The translations under genes were made by a program, and so were the position numbers. Below, in pieces: positions 57,547 through 64,000 of a stretch of 64,000 nt of DNA; within the stretch, counting starts at the first letter, position 1, and every line of letters starts with the position of its first letter. The DNA comes from a virus. Under the pieces are notes generated by a model that made no database searches, was not told the DNA's origin, and saw only the letters and a program-made list of their open reading frames with translations. The stretch is taken from positions 53,866-117,865 of the IMG/VR virus record IMGVR_UViG_3300017991_000060; one strand, 5' to 3'.

Positions 57547-57890
57547 CGCTCGCTCGTTCCTTCCTGGTGGGCGCGAGGCCCCCCTCCGGGGGATTGAGAC
57601 CTGATGATCCCGTCCTTGATCGCGCCCTCCACGATGGTCTGGCGCTCCTCCTCGGTGAGCTCCCCCCACCAGTGGGGGGCCTTGTCATCGTTGTCGGGGC
57701 TCCGGCGGCCGTCGGGGTACTCGACGGTCCCGTTGGAACCGTCGCCCCCGAGGGGAGTCGGGTTTTTCGCTTCGCTCAAGGCGCGCCAGAGCTTGCGGTA
57801 GAGGTCATTCCCCACGCCTGGGATGCACTCGGCCACCTCGTCGGCGGTCCAGTACTCCAGCTCGGCGGGGCACTTGGTGGGTTCGCGCAT
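57543..57890 (-). CDS. Hypothetical protein with a short helical core
   Basis: The 115-aa protein has ELEYWTADEVAECIPGVGND then LYRKLWRALSEAK at its start, a Gly/Asp-rich loop (residues 46-70), and WWGELTEEERQTIVEGAIKD. The last helix resembles the E-E-x-x-x-I-x-E-x-x-x-x-x-x-x-I segment of small phage proteins. No function is suggested. Confidence 0.45.
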   Translation of the reverse strand: MREPTKCPAELEYWTADEVAECIPGVGNDLYRKLWRALSEAKNPTPLGGDGSNGTVEYPDGRRSPDNDDKAPHWWGELTEEERQTIVEGAIKDGIIRSQSPGGGPRAHQEGTSER

Positions 57891-57908
57891 CGTCTCTCTC
57901 CTTCCTTC

Positions 57909-57915
57909 CTGACCG
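57909..57915 (-). repeat. CGGTCAG start-associated element
   Basis: Junction between the 351-aa gene stop (57922) and the ATG at 57890. The minus strand reads TAG-GCCGCT-CGGTCAG-GAAGGAAGGAGA before the start. Confidence 0.65.
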
Positions 57916-57921
57916 AGCGGC

Positions 57922-58977
57922 CTACGAGGCCACCCGTGCTTCTGCCACCACCGCGGGGAGCGGCGGCAGCTCGATCTCCTCACGCCAGCCCGGCCGGAAC
58001 ACATCGAGGAACCCTTCCAAGAGGGACCGGCGCGGGTACAACTTGATGGAATACCTGGAGTCCGGCCCTACCTCGACCAGCCCCTCCTCGTCTGTCTCCG
58101 CGGCCTTGGGGTCCTTCCAGACCTCCAAGAGATTCCGGCCGATGATCGCGCGCTGGGGCCGCTTCCAAGCGCGGGCGTTCTTCTTCGTGGGGCGGAGGTA
58201 CTCCCTCTTCAGGAACCGCGACAGCGCGCGGCCCAACTTCGTGGTGGCGGTGTCATGCGTGGACACCTCGACCAGCCCGAACCCGATCAGCGGGTTGTAG
58301 TCTTTCCGGTGCTTGTCCACTGTCTTTGGCTTCGGTGAGTACGCCTCGTTCGCCATACGGAGAAGGAGGGTGCGCGACGCTTGGGGGAGCCGGAAGCGGA
58401 TGGCGTCGAGCTCCTCATCTGAGATGAGGTCGCCACGCACCGCCTCGACCTCGGCCTCGGCCTTGGCGAGCGCCTCTTCCGCGCGGGCGAGGGCGGCCGG
58501 GAGGTCGGAGAGCTTCTGGAGGGCGACGGCGTGAGCCTTCGCCGCCGCCACCGGCGAGTGGAACCCGCGCTCGGTGATCTGGAAGAGGTGAACGTACGGC
58601 TTGAGCGCGGGGCGGCCGTATACGACGTGCCGCAAGCGGCTCGCGGCTTCGCGGAACGCGCGCTTCGCCTCGCCGTACTCCACGAGGACCTTCTGCGCGT
58701 GCGGCGTGGGATCGCCCCACCCCTTGAGGGAGCGGCATCGGTTCTTCGCCTTCTCAGCCGCCCGGAGGGCCGTGCGCGCCTTCCGGTACTCCTGGTCGTA
58801 CTGGAGGAAGAATGGCTCGTCGAGGGCCGCCTGGAGGTCCCTACCGGCCTTGGCTGCGGCTTCCAGCGAGCCGTGCGTTCGGATGGCGAGGTCGAGTTCG
58901 GAGCGGATGTTCGCAACCGTCTGTCTTCGCCACTGTGCACCTTGCTCGGCGTGTTTGAGGTCCTCTTTCGTTTGCAT
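57922..58977 (-). CDS. Coiled-coil protein with a winged-helix-like segment
   Basis: The 351-aa protein is helical in residues 1-195, including a coiled coil (LARAEEALAKAEAEVEAVRG). From about 200 it has ASRTLLLRMANEAYSPKPKT, then YNPLIGFGLVEVSTHDTATT and KLGRALSRFLKREYL. The order helix, helix, G-L-V strand, T-x-L-G helix is that of winged-helix domains such as MarR. The end (RSLLEGFLDVFRPGWREEIE) is an extra. It may be a DNA-binding regulator of the phage or host, an inference from outline only. Confidence 0.4.
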   Translation of the reverse strand: MQTKEDLKHAEQGAQWRRQTVANIRSELDLAIRTHGSLEAAAKAGRDLQAALDEPFFLQYDQEYRKARTALRAAEKAKNRCRSLKGWGDPTPHAQKVLVEYGEAKRAFREAASRLRHVVYGRPALKPYVHLFQITERGFHSPVAAAKAHAVALQKLSDLPAALARAEEALAKAEAEVEAVRGDLISDEELDAIRFRLPQASRTLLLRMANEAYSPKPKTVDKHRKDYNPLIGFGLVEVSTHDTATTKLGRALSRFLKREYLRPTKKNARAWKRPQRAIIGRNLLEVWKDPKAAETDEEGLVEVGPDSRYSIKLYPRRSLLEGFLDVFRPGWREEIELPPLPAVVAEARVAS

Positions 58978-58995
58978 CGCAGCCTCCCTGGTCTT

Positions 58996-59118
58996 TCATG
59001 TCCGGCCGTTGAGGTCCTCCCTGGTGAGCGAGCTCTCCGCGAGGAGGTCCCCCTCGACCTCGTGTTCGTTGAGGACCTCCTCGTCCCCCCTACCGCAGAT
59101 GTGGCATTTCCTCGGCAT
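58996..59118 (-). CDS. 40-aa protein with CxxC
   Basis: The frame starts MPRKCHICGRGDEEVLNEHE and ends LTREDLNGRT, with GGAGGG upstream of ATG 59118 and a TGA stop. CHIC followed by an acidic region and a His suggests a partial zinc knuckle. It fits exactly between its neighbours, which supports it as a real small gene. Confidence 0.5.
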   Translation of the reverse strand: MPRKCHICGRGDEEVLNEHEVEGDLLAESSLTREDLNGRT

Positions 59119-59132
59119 AGCACGCCCTCCTT

Positions 59133-60278
59133 TCATGCCCCCCGGATGGGGTGGCAAAACTCCGGCCCGTGGTCCTCATCGACAGAGGCGACGAGCGCCT
59201 CCCAGTGCTCCGGCTCCGGCTCGGTGCGGTCGGTCCAGTCGGGCGCGCGGAGCGCCTTCTTCGCGCGCTTGAGAGCGGCGGCCGTCGCGGTGTCCTCGGC
59301 TTTCTCGGCTTCCTCGATCTCCTTGCGAAGCCGGGCCACCTTGTTCGCGTATTTCCCCCAGTCATCAGGAAGGAGCCCGGCGCGTACGGCGAGCCCCTTC
59401 CAGTCCGTCGGGAGGAGCCCCTCCGCTACCAAGCGCGCGCGCCAGCTCCAATTGCGGGGCTTGGTGTCCTCGGGTCCCTTGTCAGCCTTCGTCCGGGTGA
59501 GCCCCAGGCCATTGCATTTGCTCAGGCCGTGCTTGCCCGTCTCGGCGCGGTACTCGATGACCGCGGCGAGGAGGGCGAGGTCGGGGTGCCGCCGCGCGAG
59601 GTCAAACACTTCCTCGGGGCGCGCGGCCGGGCAGAAAAAGCACGCCGACTTCGGGCAGCACCGGGCAGAGATGCTACGCTCGAACTCGTCGCCCATCTCC
59701 TTGCGGATGATCGCGATGAGGTCGGGCCGCTCCAGGCCCCAAACGGACTGGAGGGGGTACCAGAACTCCCAACGGTTCTCGCCTTTCCCCTCGGCTTGCC
59801 GCTTCTCCTCCCGCTTCGCCCAGGCACCGAACCGCTTGCGGTCCGCGGGGGAGTTGTCGTACCCGATGGCGCGGATGACCCTACGTCCCTCGCGGAGCGC
59901 ACGCTTCGCTGGCTTCCAGGCGAGCACGTCCGCGTCGAGCGGGCCATGCTTCCACTTGATGGAGCACGAGGACGGCCCAAAGGAGAGGCCGGGGAGGGTG
60001 TCGTTCGCGAGGCAGTTCCCGTGCAGCGTCGTGTACGGCGCGCGTTTCGGCTCGTAACGAACGACCGTCACGCCAGGGAACCCCACGTCCTTGCACCAGC
60101 GGTGCATGATCCCGACGGTGACGTACGTGTCCGGCGACTCGCTCCCCACGTCCGCGAAGATGATCCGGTCGGGGCGGATGCCCTCCCGGTGGAGGAGGAC
60201 GAGCATCGCGGTTGAGTCCACGCCCGCCCCGTACGAGACGACCAGCGGTCCGTCGCACGGCAAAAGGTCCCTACCCAT
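59133..60278 (-). CDS. PAPS-reductase-family PP-loop ATPase
   Basis: The 381-aa protein starts at ATG 60278, eight bases inside the upstream gene. Its N-terminus LVVSYGAGVDSTAMLVLLHR has the PP-loop S-x-G-x-D-S, followed by PDRIIFADVGSESPDTYVTV, YTTLHGNCLANDTLPGLSFG and SSCSIKWKHGP. Around residue 215 is ISARCCPKSACFFCPAARPE, a four-Cys cluster that may hold zinc or Fe-S. The enzymes of this family use ATP to activate sulfate or nucleotide substrates. Phage members are common and their substrate is usually unknown. The C-terminal 110 residues are an Ala/Lys/Glu-rich extra. Confidence 0.75.
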   Translation of the reverse strand: MGRDLLPCDGPLVVSYGAGVDSTAMLVLLHREGIRPDRIIFADVGSESPDTYVTVGIMHRWCKDVGFPGVTVVRYEPKRAPYTTLHGNCLANDTLPGLSFGPSSCSIKWKHGPLDADVLAWKPAKRALREGRRVIRAIGYDNSPADRKRFGAWAKREEKRQAEGKGENRWEFWYPLQSVWGLERPDLIAIIRKEMGDEFERSISARCCPKSACFFCPAARPEEVFDLARRHPDLALLAAVIEYRAETGKHGLSKCNGLGLTRTKADKGPEDTKPRNWSWRARLVAEGLLPTDWKGLAVRAGLLPDDWGKYANKVARLRKEIEEAEKAEDTATAAALKRAKKALRAPDWTDRTEPEPEHWEALVASVDEDHGPEFCHPIRGA

Positions 60279-60522
60279 CGCTCTCCTCCTCGGCGCGGAC
60301 CAGGCCCGCGCACAGTTGGCAACGCCCATCGTCGTCGAGGTCGTCGGCGGTCCCGCACTCGCGGCAGTACCCATCGTACGCGCCGGGCGCTTGGCACTCG
60401 CCCTCCCCGTCGCACCCGGCCGCCTCGCACTCGTGGCAGAACGCCGGGACGGTCCAGTCGTCAGAGATGGCGATCTCCATGCAATCCCGGCACCGGCAGT
60501 TCGTGTACCCGCTCTGGGCCAT
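60271..60522 (-). CDS. Cys-rich zinc-ribbon protein
   Basis: The 83-aa protein reads MAQSGYTNCRCRDCMEIAIS, then FCHECEAAGCDGEGECQAPG, YCRECGTADDLDDDGRCQLC. It has at least ten Cys residues in CxC, CxxC pairs, enough for two zinc ribbons. ATG 60522 follows GGAAGGAGCGCGAGGG. Its TAG overlaps the start of the PP-loop gene by eight bases, so the two are probably coupled. Confidence 0.65.
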   Translation of the reverse strand: MAQSGYTNCRCRDCMEIAISDDWTVPAFCHECEAAGCDGEGECQAPGAYDGYCRECGTADDLDDDGRCQLCAGLVRAEEESDG

Positions 60523-60537
60523 CCCTCGCGCTCCTTC

Positions 60538-60544
60538 CTGACCG
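60538..60544 (-). repeat. CGGTCAG start-associated element
   Basis: Junction between the 55-aa gene stop (60551) and ATG 60522. The minus strand reads TAG-GCGCGC-CGGTCAG-GAAGGAGCGCGAGGG before ATG. Confidence 0.65.
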
Positions 60545-60550
60545 GCGCGC

Positions 60551-60718
60551 CTACACGCGCCGGAGCTCTGACCAGCGACCCTCGATGATGAGAGGGTCGC
60601 GGGAGGTGTTGATCGAGGCGGCGTACTCGGCCGCCGCCTCGCGGGTGGGGAACACCCGTTGCGCTCCCGGCGGGAGCTCGTCGTACGGCACGAACGGGCA
60701 CCCTCTCCACGTCTCCAT
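60551..60718 (-). CDS. 55-aa hypothetical protein
   Basis: ATG 60718 behind AGAGGAGGAAAG opens a 55-codon frame: METWRGCPFVPYDELPPGAQ, then RVFPTREAAAEYAASINTSR and DPLIIEGRWSELRRV. The outline is a short strand, a helix and a final strand, like many small phage proteins. No function can be suggested. Confidence 0.55.
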   Translation of the reverse strand: METWRGCPFVPYDELPPGAQRVFPTREAAAEYAASINTSRDPLIIEGRWSELRRV

Positions 60719-60742
60719 GCTTTCCTCCTCTCCCTACGGGTT

Positions 60743-60749
60743 CGGTCAG
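60743..60749 (+). repeat. CGGTCAG element, opposite orientation
   Basis: Here the heptamer stands on the plus strand (CTGACCG on the transcribed side), directly beside an 18-base perfect palindrome (60748-60765) of GGCCGCC/GGCGGCC that covers the TAG of the 185-aa gene. Confidence 0.6.
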
Positions 60750-60763
60750 GCCGCCGCGGCGGC

Positions 60764-61321
60764 CTAGTCCTCCTCCGCGTCGCAGTTCGGGCAGAGCCCA
60801 CAGTCGAGCTCTTCCCCGCACTCCTCGCACTCGCCGCAGTCCGGGCACTCCCCGTCGTCGTCGAGCTCCGCCCCGCAGACTTCGCAGACGCCGCACTCGT
60901 CGTCGTACTCGCACGCGCCCGAGGCTTCGAGCTCGGCCCACCGCTTCTCCGCCTCGCGCTCCTCGGCTTCCAGGCGGACGATGAGCGTCGTCAGCGGCTC
61001 GCCCTCGGGGAGCGCGGCGCACGGTCCCTCCAGGACCACGTAGACGTATCCCCCCGGCGAGTACGGACGCCTCCACCGGAGGGTCCACCCGGTGAGCGCA
61101 TCCCATCCCTCGTCGATGCACCGGCGGATGGCTTCGCCCACGCGCCGGAGCGCCTCCTTCCGCGTCTCGACGCTGGGCGGGGTGCCCTTCTCGCTCACCC
61201 GGCCGGGCACGCAACCGGGGAGCCCCTCCTCGACCTCGGACGCGATGAGTCGCGCGCCCCAGGCATCCTCGACCGTCGGCTCCAGCCCGAACCAGTGCTC
61301 CGTCACGTTCTCGCTACCCAT
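60764..61321 (-). CDS. Acidic protein with C-terminal Cys cluster
   Basis: The 185-aa protein has an alpha/beta N-terminal domain (DAWGARLIASEVEEG, RRVGEAIRRCIDEGWDALTG, YVYVVLEGPCAALPEGEPLT) and from residue 135 an Asp/Glu/Cys-rich tail: CEYDDECGVCEVCGAELDDD, then CPDCGECEECGEELDC and CPNC. About 14 Cys in the tail could bind several zinc ions. A long leader with two hairpins precedes it. Confidence 0.55.
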   Translation of the reverse strand: MGSENVTEHWFGLEPTVEDAWGARLIASEVEEGLPGCVPGRVSEKGTPPSVETRKEALRRVGEAIRRCIDEGWDALTGWTLRWRRPYSPGGYVYVVLEGPCAALPEGEPLTTLIVRLEAEEREAEKRWAELEASGACEYDDECGVCEVCGAELDDDGECPDCGECEECGEELDCGLCPNCDAEED

Positions 61322-61359
61322 CGCTCACCTCCTGGTGGTTTCTCGCTTGCCCTCGTCAG

Positions 61360-61397
61360 GGCCGGTTCCACCGGCCGACGCGGGGGCGCATCCCCGC
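61360..61397 (-). promoter_or_regulatory. Two adjacent hairpins in the leader of the 185-aa gene
   Basis: GGCCGG-TTCCA-CCGGCC (61360-61376) and GCGGGG-6 bases-CCCCGC (61380-61397) lie in the 88-base gap between the 99-aa gene stop and the start at 61321. They could pause polymerase or mask the ribosome site. No T-run is present. Confidence 0.4.
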
Positions 61398-61409
61398 GTT
61401 TCGGGCTGG

Positions 61410-61709
61410 CTACAGCCTCCCGCCGCTCGCGTGCTTCGCGGCGACGACCATCTCGTACGTCGCGCGGAGGGCGGGTGTCTCCGCGTCGCTCAGGTTCGCG
61501 AGGACCTCGACCACGAGGCCGCGGATCGCCGCGCGGTACCGCTCCCCCAGGGCTTCCTCGACCCGTTGCACGTCGTCGAGGGAAAGCGTGTACTCCTCGC
61601 CGCACTCCGGGCACGTCTCCCGCTCGTAATCGACGAGGACCGCGAGGCCATCCAGCGTCGCCCCGCACTCGTGCGCCTCGCCGCACCGCTCACACGTCAC
61701 GCTCACCAT
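61410..61709 (-). CDS. Zinc-ribbon protein, 99 aa
   Basis: ATG 61709 behind GGAAGGAGCGAGCG opens MVSVTCERCGEAHECGATLD, then YERETCPECGEEYTLSLDDV and a helical C-terminus (RYRAAIRGLVVEVLANLSD). CxxC, a lone Cys and a second CxxC give a zinc ribbon with a helical tail. A role as adaptor or regulator is possible. Confidence 0.6.
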   Translation of the reverse strand: MVSVTCERCGEAHECGATLDGLAVLVDYERETCPECGEEYTLSLDDVQRVEEALGERYRAAIRGLVVEVLANLSDAETPALRATYEMVVAAKHASGGRL

Positions 61710-61722
61710 CGCTCGCTCCTTC

Positions 61723-61729
61723 CTGACCG
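61723..61729 (-). repeat. CGGTCAG start-associated element
   Basis: The clearest copy: on the minus strand TAG-GCCGCC-CGGTCAG-GAAGGAGCGAGCG, then ATG 61709. The stop is that of the 95-aa gene (61736). Confidence 0.7.
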
Positions 61730-61735
61730 GGCGGC

Positions 61736-62023
61736 CTACAGCGGCTTCCAGCCCCCGCCCGTGTGGTACTCGATGTCCGTGCATCCCCAGCCGCCGCGCC
61801 CCCAGTCGTCCAGGGGCTCGAACCCGGAGGCGCGCCCGTCGAGGTCCACGAAGAACCCCTCCCCGTAGACCTCCCCGTCCGCGTCCTTCAGGCGGAACCG
61901 CTCCGCGTCCGGGTGTGTTGCGATGTCCTCACCGGCGAGGGTCGCCCCCCGCGGCCCGACCAGTCCGACCCGTTGGTCCGACTCGATGTAGTCTCGGGTG
62001 ATGACCCAGGCGTACTTGCTCAT
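61736..62023 (-). CDS. Conserved-looking phage protein, 95 aa
   Basis: The product starts MSKYAWVITRDYIESDQRVG and continues LVGPRGATLAGEDIA, HPDAERFRLKDADGEVYGEG, then EPLDDWGRGGWGCTDIEYHT. The outline (a Y-x-W-V-I-T-x-D strand, G-P-R/G, F-R/K-x-x-D-D-D/A-G-x-x-Y-Y/G-x-G, then G-x-T-x-I-x-Y) is frequent in small phage proteins of GC-rich hosts, with unknown role. It begins in an ATGA overlap with the upstream gene. Confidence 0.6.
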   Translation of the reverse strand: MSKYAWVITRDYIESDQRVGLVGPRGATLAGEDIATHPDAERFRLKDADGEVYGEGFFVDLDGRASGFEPLDDWGRGGWGCTDIEYHTGGGWKPL

Positions 62024-62268
62024 TCTTCCCTCCCCTCGTGGTCGATGCGGTGGCTCCAGCGGCGCTCGTGCTTGTTGAGGTACTCCAAGGTCTCCGGGGC
62101 GCAGGACCCCGGACCGTCGAAGAGACGCCGCACTTCCTCCTCGTGGTCCTCGTCGAGCTTGAAGCAGTAGAAGTTCCCCCGGATGGGTCGGCCGATGGAG
62201 ATGATCCCGGCCCCTTGGCAGACCACATAGATGAAGCCGGGGTGCGTCTGCGGGTTGAGCGATTGCAT
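62020..62268 (-). CDS. 82-aa hypothetical protein
   Basis: The product reads MQSLNPQTHPGFIYVVCQGA, GIISIGRPIRGNFYCFKLDE, then EVRRLFDGPGSCAPETLEYL. It is probably a small alpha/beta protein. ATG 62268 has GAAGG upstream. It is coupled to the following 95-aa gene. Confidence 0.5.
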   Translation of the reverse strand: MQSLNPQTHPGFIYVVCQGAGIISIGRPIRGNFYCFKLDEDHEEEVRRLFDGPGSCAPETLEYLNKHERRWSHRIDHEGREE

Positions 62269-62290
62269 GTCCTTCCCTCCTCTACAGGTT

Positions 62291-62297
62291 CGGTCAG
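62291..62297 (+). repeat. CGGTCAG element, opposite orientation
   Basis: Between the TAG of the second PP-loop gene (62308) and ATG 62268, in the same orientation as the copy at 60743; on the transcribed strand it is followed by AACCTGTAGAGGAGGGAAGG. Confidence 0.6.
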
Positions 62298-62307
62298 GGC
62301 CGGGCGG

Positions 62308-63477
62308 CTAGCTCGGCCCCGCGTTCTCTCCGAAGGCTCCGGCCGGGAGCTTCCACGCCCCCTCCGGTACGATGATCCGTCCGCGGTACTGCTCGCGCCC
62401 CGCGGCGGCGGCGATCCGTTCGGCCGCGCCACCGAGGCACGCCTGGTACACCTCGCCCCGGTCGGCGCGCTCCCTGAGCGTCTCCGAACGGTGGAGGGTG
62501 CCCTTGAACCGCTTGCCCTTGCACTTCGGGCAGCGGTCCGTCCCGGAGGCGAAGCCCGCCCCGCACTTCTTGCACCGCGTGCTCCAGTGGTCTACGAACG
62601 TGTCCTCCAGGGTGGCGATTGCCTGGAAGCGGTCGGGGTAAATGTGGCGGAGGCTCGCCCACTGATTCGGGGAGCCGAAGATGCAAGCGGCACACGAGAG
62701 GCGGCCCCAGCCCAGGCGGTACGCGGCATGGGGGGCGACGCGCCACCGCTCGATGATCGCCCACACCTCGGCCTCGGCCCAGGCGTGCACCGGACGCCAG
62801 CGGTCGATGTGCCTACGCACCCGCTTCCCGTTGCGCGAGTCGGCCCGGTCGGGCTCGAACACCTTGTACTTCGCCCGGTTCGAGCTCTCCTCGGCGCGCT
62901 CCCCGGTGACGGTGAGCGTCCGGCCCCGCTGGAACCGGGGGTCCTTGATGAGTGCCTTGTCCGCGGCGTCGATCTTCAGGAGGGCGGAGCACCACCGGGC
63001 GCGGAGGTCGGCCGACACCTGGGGGAAGCAGAAGCGGGTCCCGACCTTCGCCCGCTCGCCACCGTGGCGGAGCACCTGGACCTTGCCGCCTACCACTTGC
63101 TCCCAAGCGTACCCGGCCGACTTCGCATCCCGCTTCAGGAGCTCCCGCTCGAACCCGCCCTGCTTCCACTGGAAGAGGACCCGCACTCCGAAGGCGTCGC
63201 CCAGGGCTCGGACGTACGACGGGACATCGAGCCAGTCGAAGAGGGCGCTACCTTCTCTCCCGTCGATGCAGTGGTGCCACAGCTCGATCTTCTCCCGAGG
63301 CACGCCCAGCTCCAGGAGGTACAGGAAGCACGCCAGCGAGTCCTTCCCGCCGGACGTGCAGACGACCACCCGGTCGTACGTCCGGGGGTCGCACGGGAGC
63401 GCCGCGACGTTGTGCTGGGGGGCGCTCGTCGGCGCGGCGAACTTCGGCGCGCAAGGCGCGCAGCTCGGAACCTTCAT
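62308..63477 (-). CDS. Second PP-loop ATPase, PAPS-reductase / DndC-like
   Basis: The 389-aa protein starts at ATG 63477. RVVVCTSGGKDSLACFLYLL (from residue 35) has the PP-loop S-G-G-x-D-S. Further on are IELWHHCIDGREGSALFDWL, FCFPQVSADLRARWCSALLK, TVTGERAEESSNRAKYKVF, WRPVHAWAEAEVWAIIER and LGWGRLSCAACIFGSPNQW. The order C...L-K-I, G-x-R-x-x-E-S-x-x-R, W-x-x-x-x-V-W, R-x-S-C-x-x-C-I is that of PAPS reductases and DndC-like proteins. A zinc ribbon at the C-terminus (CKKCGAGFASGTDRCPKCKG) is additional. Substrate unknown. Confidence 0.8.
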   Translation of the reverse strand: MKVPSCAPCAPKFAAPTSAPQHNVAALPCDPRTYDRVVVCTSGGKDSLACFLYLLELGVPREKIELWHHCIDGREGSALFDWLDVPSYVRALGDAFGVRVLFQWKQGGFERELLKRDAKSAGYAWEQVVGGKVQVLRHGGERAKVGTRFCFPQVSADLRARWCSALLKIDAADKALIKDPRFQRGRTLTVTGERAEESSNRAKYKVFEPDRADSRNGKRVRRHIDRWRPVHAWAEAEVWAIIERWRVAPHAAYRLGWGRLSCAACIFGSPNQWASLRHIYPDRFQAIATLEDTFVDHWSTRCKKCGAGFASGTDRCPKCKGKRFKGTLHRSETLRERADRGEVYQACLGGAAERIAAAAGREQYRGRIIVPEGAWKLPAGAFGENAGPS

Positions 63478-63490
63478 CGTCCTCTCCTCT

Positions 63491-63497
63491 CTGACCG
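63491..63497 (-). repeat. CGGTCAG start-associated element
   Basis: Between the stop at 63504 and the PP-loop gene ATG at 63477: TAG-GGCCGC-CGGTCAG-AGAGGAGAGGACG before the start on the minus strand. Confidence 0.65.
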
Positions 63498-63503
63498 GCG
63501 GCC

Positions 63504-63956
63504 CTACAGCGAAGCGAGCCGCCGGTGGATGTTCTCGTTGTGGACCTTGACGGCCTCGTCGCACTTCTCCAGGAGCTCCGCGGCCTTGCACCCGTACCGC
63601 TCGTGCAGCGGCGTGTACCCGGACGTGAGCCGCCCGTGCGCGGTCCGCCCCCCGTAATCCTCCTCCGACCTCCGGATGGCCGCCGCGAAGCCCGCGCCCG
63701 CCACCGTGGCGAGGAGGCACCCGTGCGACAGCCCGTAGAGCTCGGCCGCCGGGCTGTCCGGGCTGTTGAACCCGTCCCGGAAGCACTGCACCAGGAGGGC
63801 CTTCGCGGCGTGAATGCTCCCCCGGTCGCCGCGCTCGATGCGGAGCGCCTCGCTCCAGAGGCGCGGCCCGGTGTGGTCGTGGCACGAGAAGGCGTACTCG
63901 ACGGCCTGGTACGCCCGGTTGATGATCTCGCGTTCCTTCCTCGTGTACTCGCTCAT
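63504..63956 (-). CDS. Hypothetical helical protein
   Basis: The 150-aa protein starts MSEYTRKEREIINRAYQAVE and is mostly helical (SIHAAKALLVQCFRDGFNSP, LLATVAGAGFAAAIRRSEED), ending in KAAELLEKCDEAVKVHNENI. The helices are amphipathic. ATG 63956 has GAGGAGCGAGCG. No family recognised. Confidence 0.5.
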   Translation of the reverse strand: MSEYTRKEREIINRAYQAVEYAFSCHDHTGPRLWSEALRIERGDRGSIHAAKALLVQCFRDGFNSPDSPAAELYGLSHGCLLATVAGAGFAAAIRRSEEDYGGRTAHGRLTSGYTPLHERYGCKAAELLEKCDEAVKVHNENIHRRLASL

Positions 63957-63978
63957 CGCTCGCTCCTCTCTACGTGAT

Positions 63979-63985
63979 CGGTCAG
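63979..63985 (+). repeat. CGGTCAG element, opposite orientation
   Basis: Last visible copy, upstream of ATG 63956. The gene it would follow lies beyond the right edge of the window. Confidence 0.55.
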
Positions 63986-64000
63986 GCCGCCCCGGAGGGC

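Noticed and set aside
59133-63477. A complete DNA phosphorothioation (Dnd) system
   Set aside because: Only PP-loop proteins are present. I see no DndB, DndD, DndE or IscS-like partner in the window.
1-64000. Recoding of TAG as an amino acid
   Set aside because: TAG directly ends many genes at their expected length and is followed by the next ribosome site; no gene needs read-through.
1-64000. tRNA genes, integrase, lysin or a prophage attachment site
   Set aside because: I looked for cloverleaf-like segments, tyrosine or serine recombinase motifs and muralytic domains, and saw none that I can support by eye.

Overview
The window is a piece of a large, GC-rich tailed bacteriophage genome with a contractile tail (myovirus morphology). 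It carries TerL, portal, a T4 gp21-type prohead protease, major capsid protein, tail sheath, tail tube, tape measure, VgrG/gp5-type spike, gp25 and gpJ-type baseplate genes. I see no integrase, tRNA, lysin, DNA polymerase or host gene. Third codon positions are mostly G or C, so the host is probably a high-GC bacterium, but the sequence does not name it. Genes are packed end to end, often with ATGA, GTGA or TGATG overlaps and good Shine-Dalgarno sequences. All but two genes lie on the minus strand, so transcription runs mainly from right to left. No gene-free stretch exceeds 300 bases; the longest is the 219-base interval 54912-55130.

Right part (about 63956 down to 55759): an accessory operon of about 19 mostly small genes. 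Many are Cys-rich with zinc-ribbon patterns, one has a DnaJ-type zinc-finger domain, and two are PP-loop ATPases of the PAPS-reductase family. Many junctions carry a short repeated element with the core CGGTCAG in either orientation, next to the stop codon and ribosome binding site. The operon ends at a strong intrinsic terminator (55628-55668). Facing it on the plus strand is an HNH-type endonuclease-like gene with its own promoter candidate.

Middle part: packaging genes (TerL, portal, MuF-like head protein) from 54911 to 47758, then RusA resolvase and small coiled-coil and membrane proteins. A plus-strand orphan gene and a divergent UvrD-type helicase follow, the latter ended by two hairpins. 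From 42531 to 37516 come virion-associated or fibre-like proteins.

Left part: five large proteins that look like prohead-core components (305, 934, 943, 759 and 524 aa; the 759-aa one is the protease), then the major capsid protein, neck and tail-completion proteins, a phospholipase A2-like protein, a 1202-aa tail sheath, tube, tail assembly chaperone, tape measure and the baseplate. The last gene (gpJ-like) is cut by the left edge.

The most unusual features are: a roughly 60-75 residue module with an IDY-x-TG core, found nine times in six different virion proteins including the capsid and sheath; the start-associated repeat family of the accessory operon; a recent internal duplication in the putative scaffold; recurrent [A/T/S/K]-E-S motifs at linker and domain boundaries in the proteins around the protease; and strong use of TAG as stop codon (39 of 70 complete genes by hand count).
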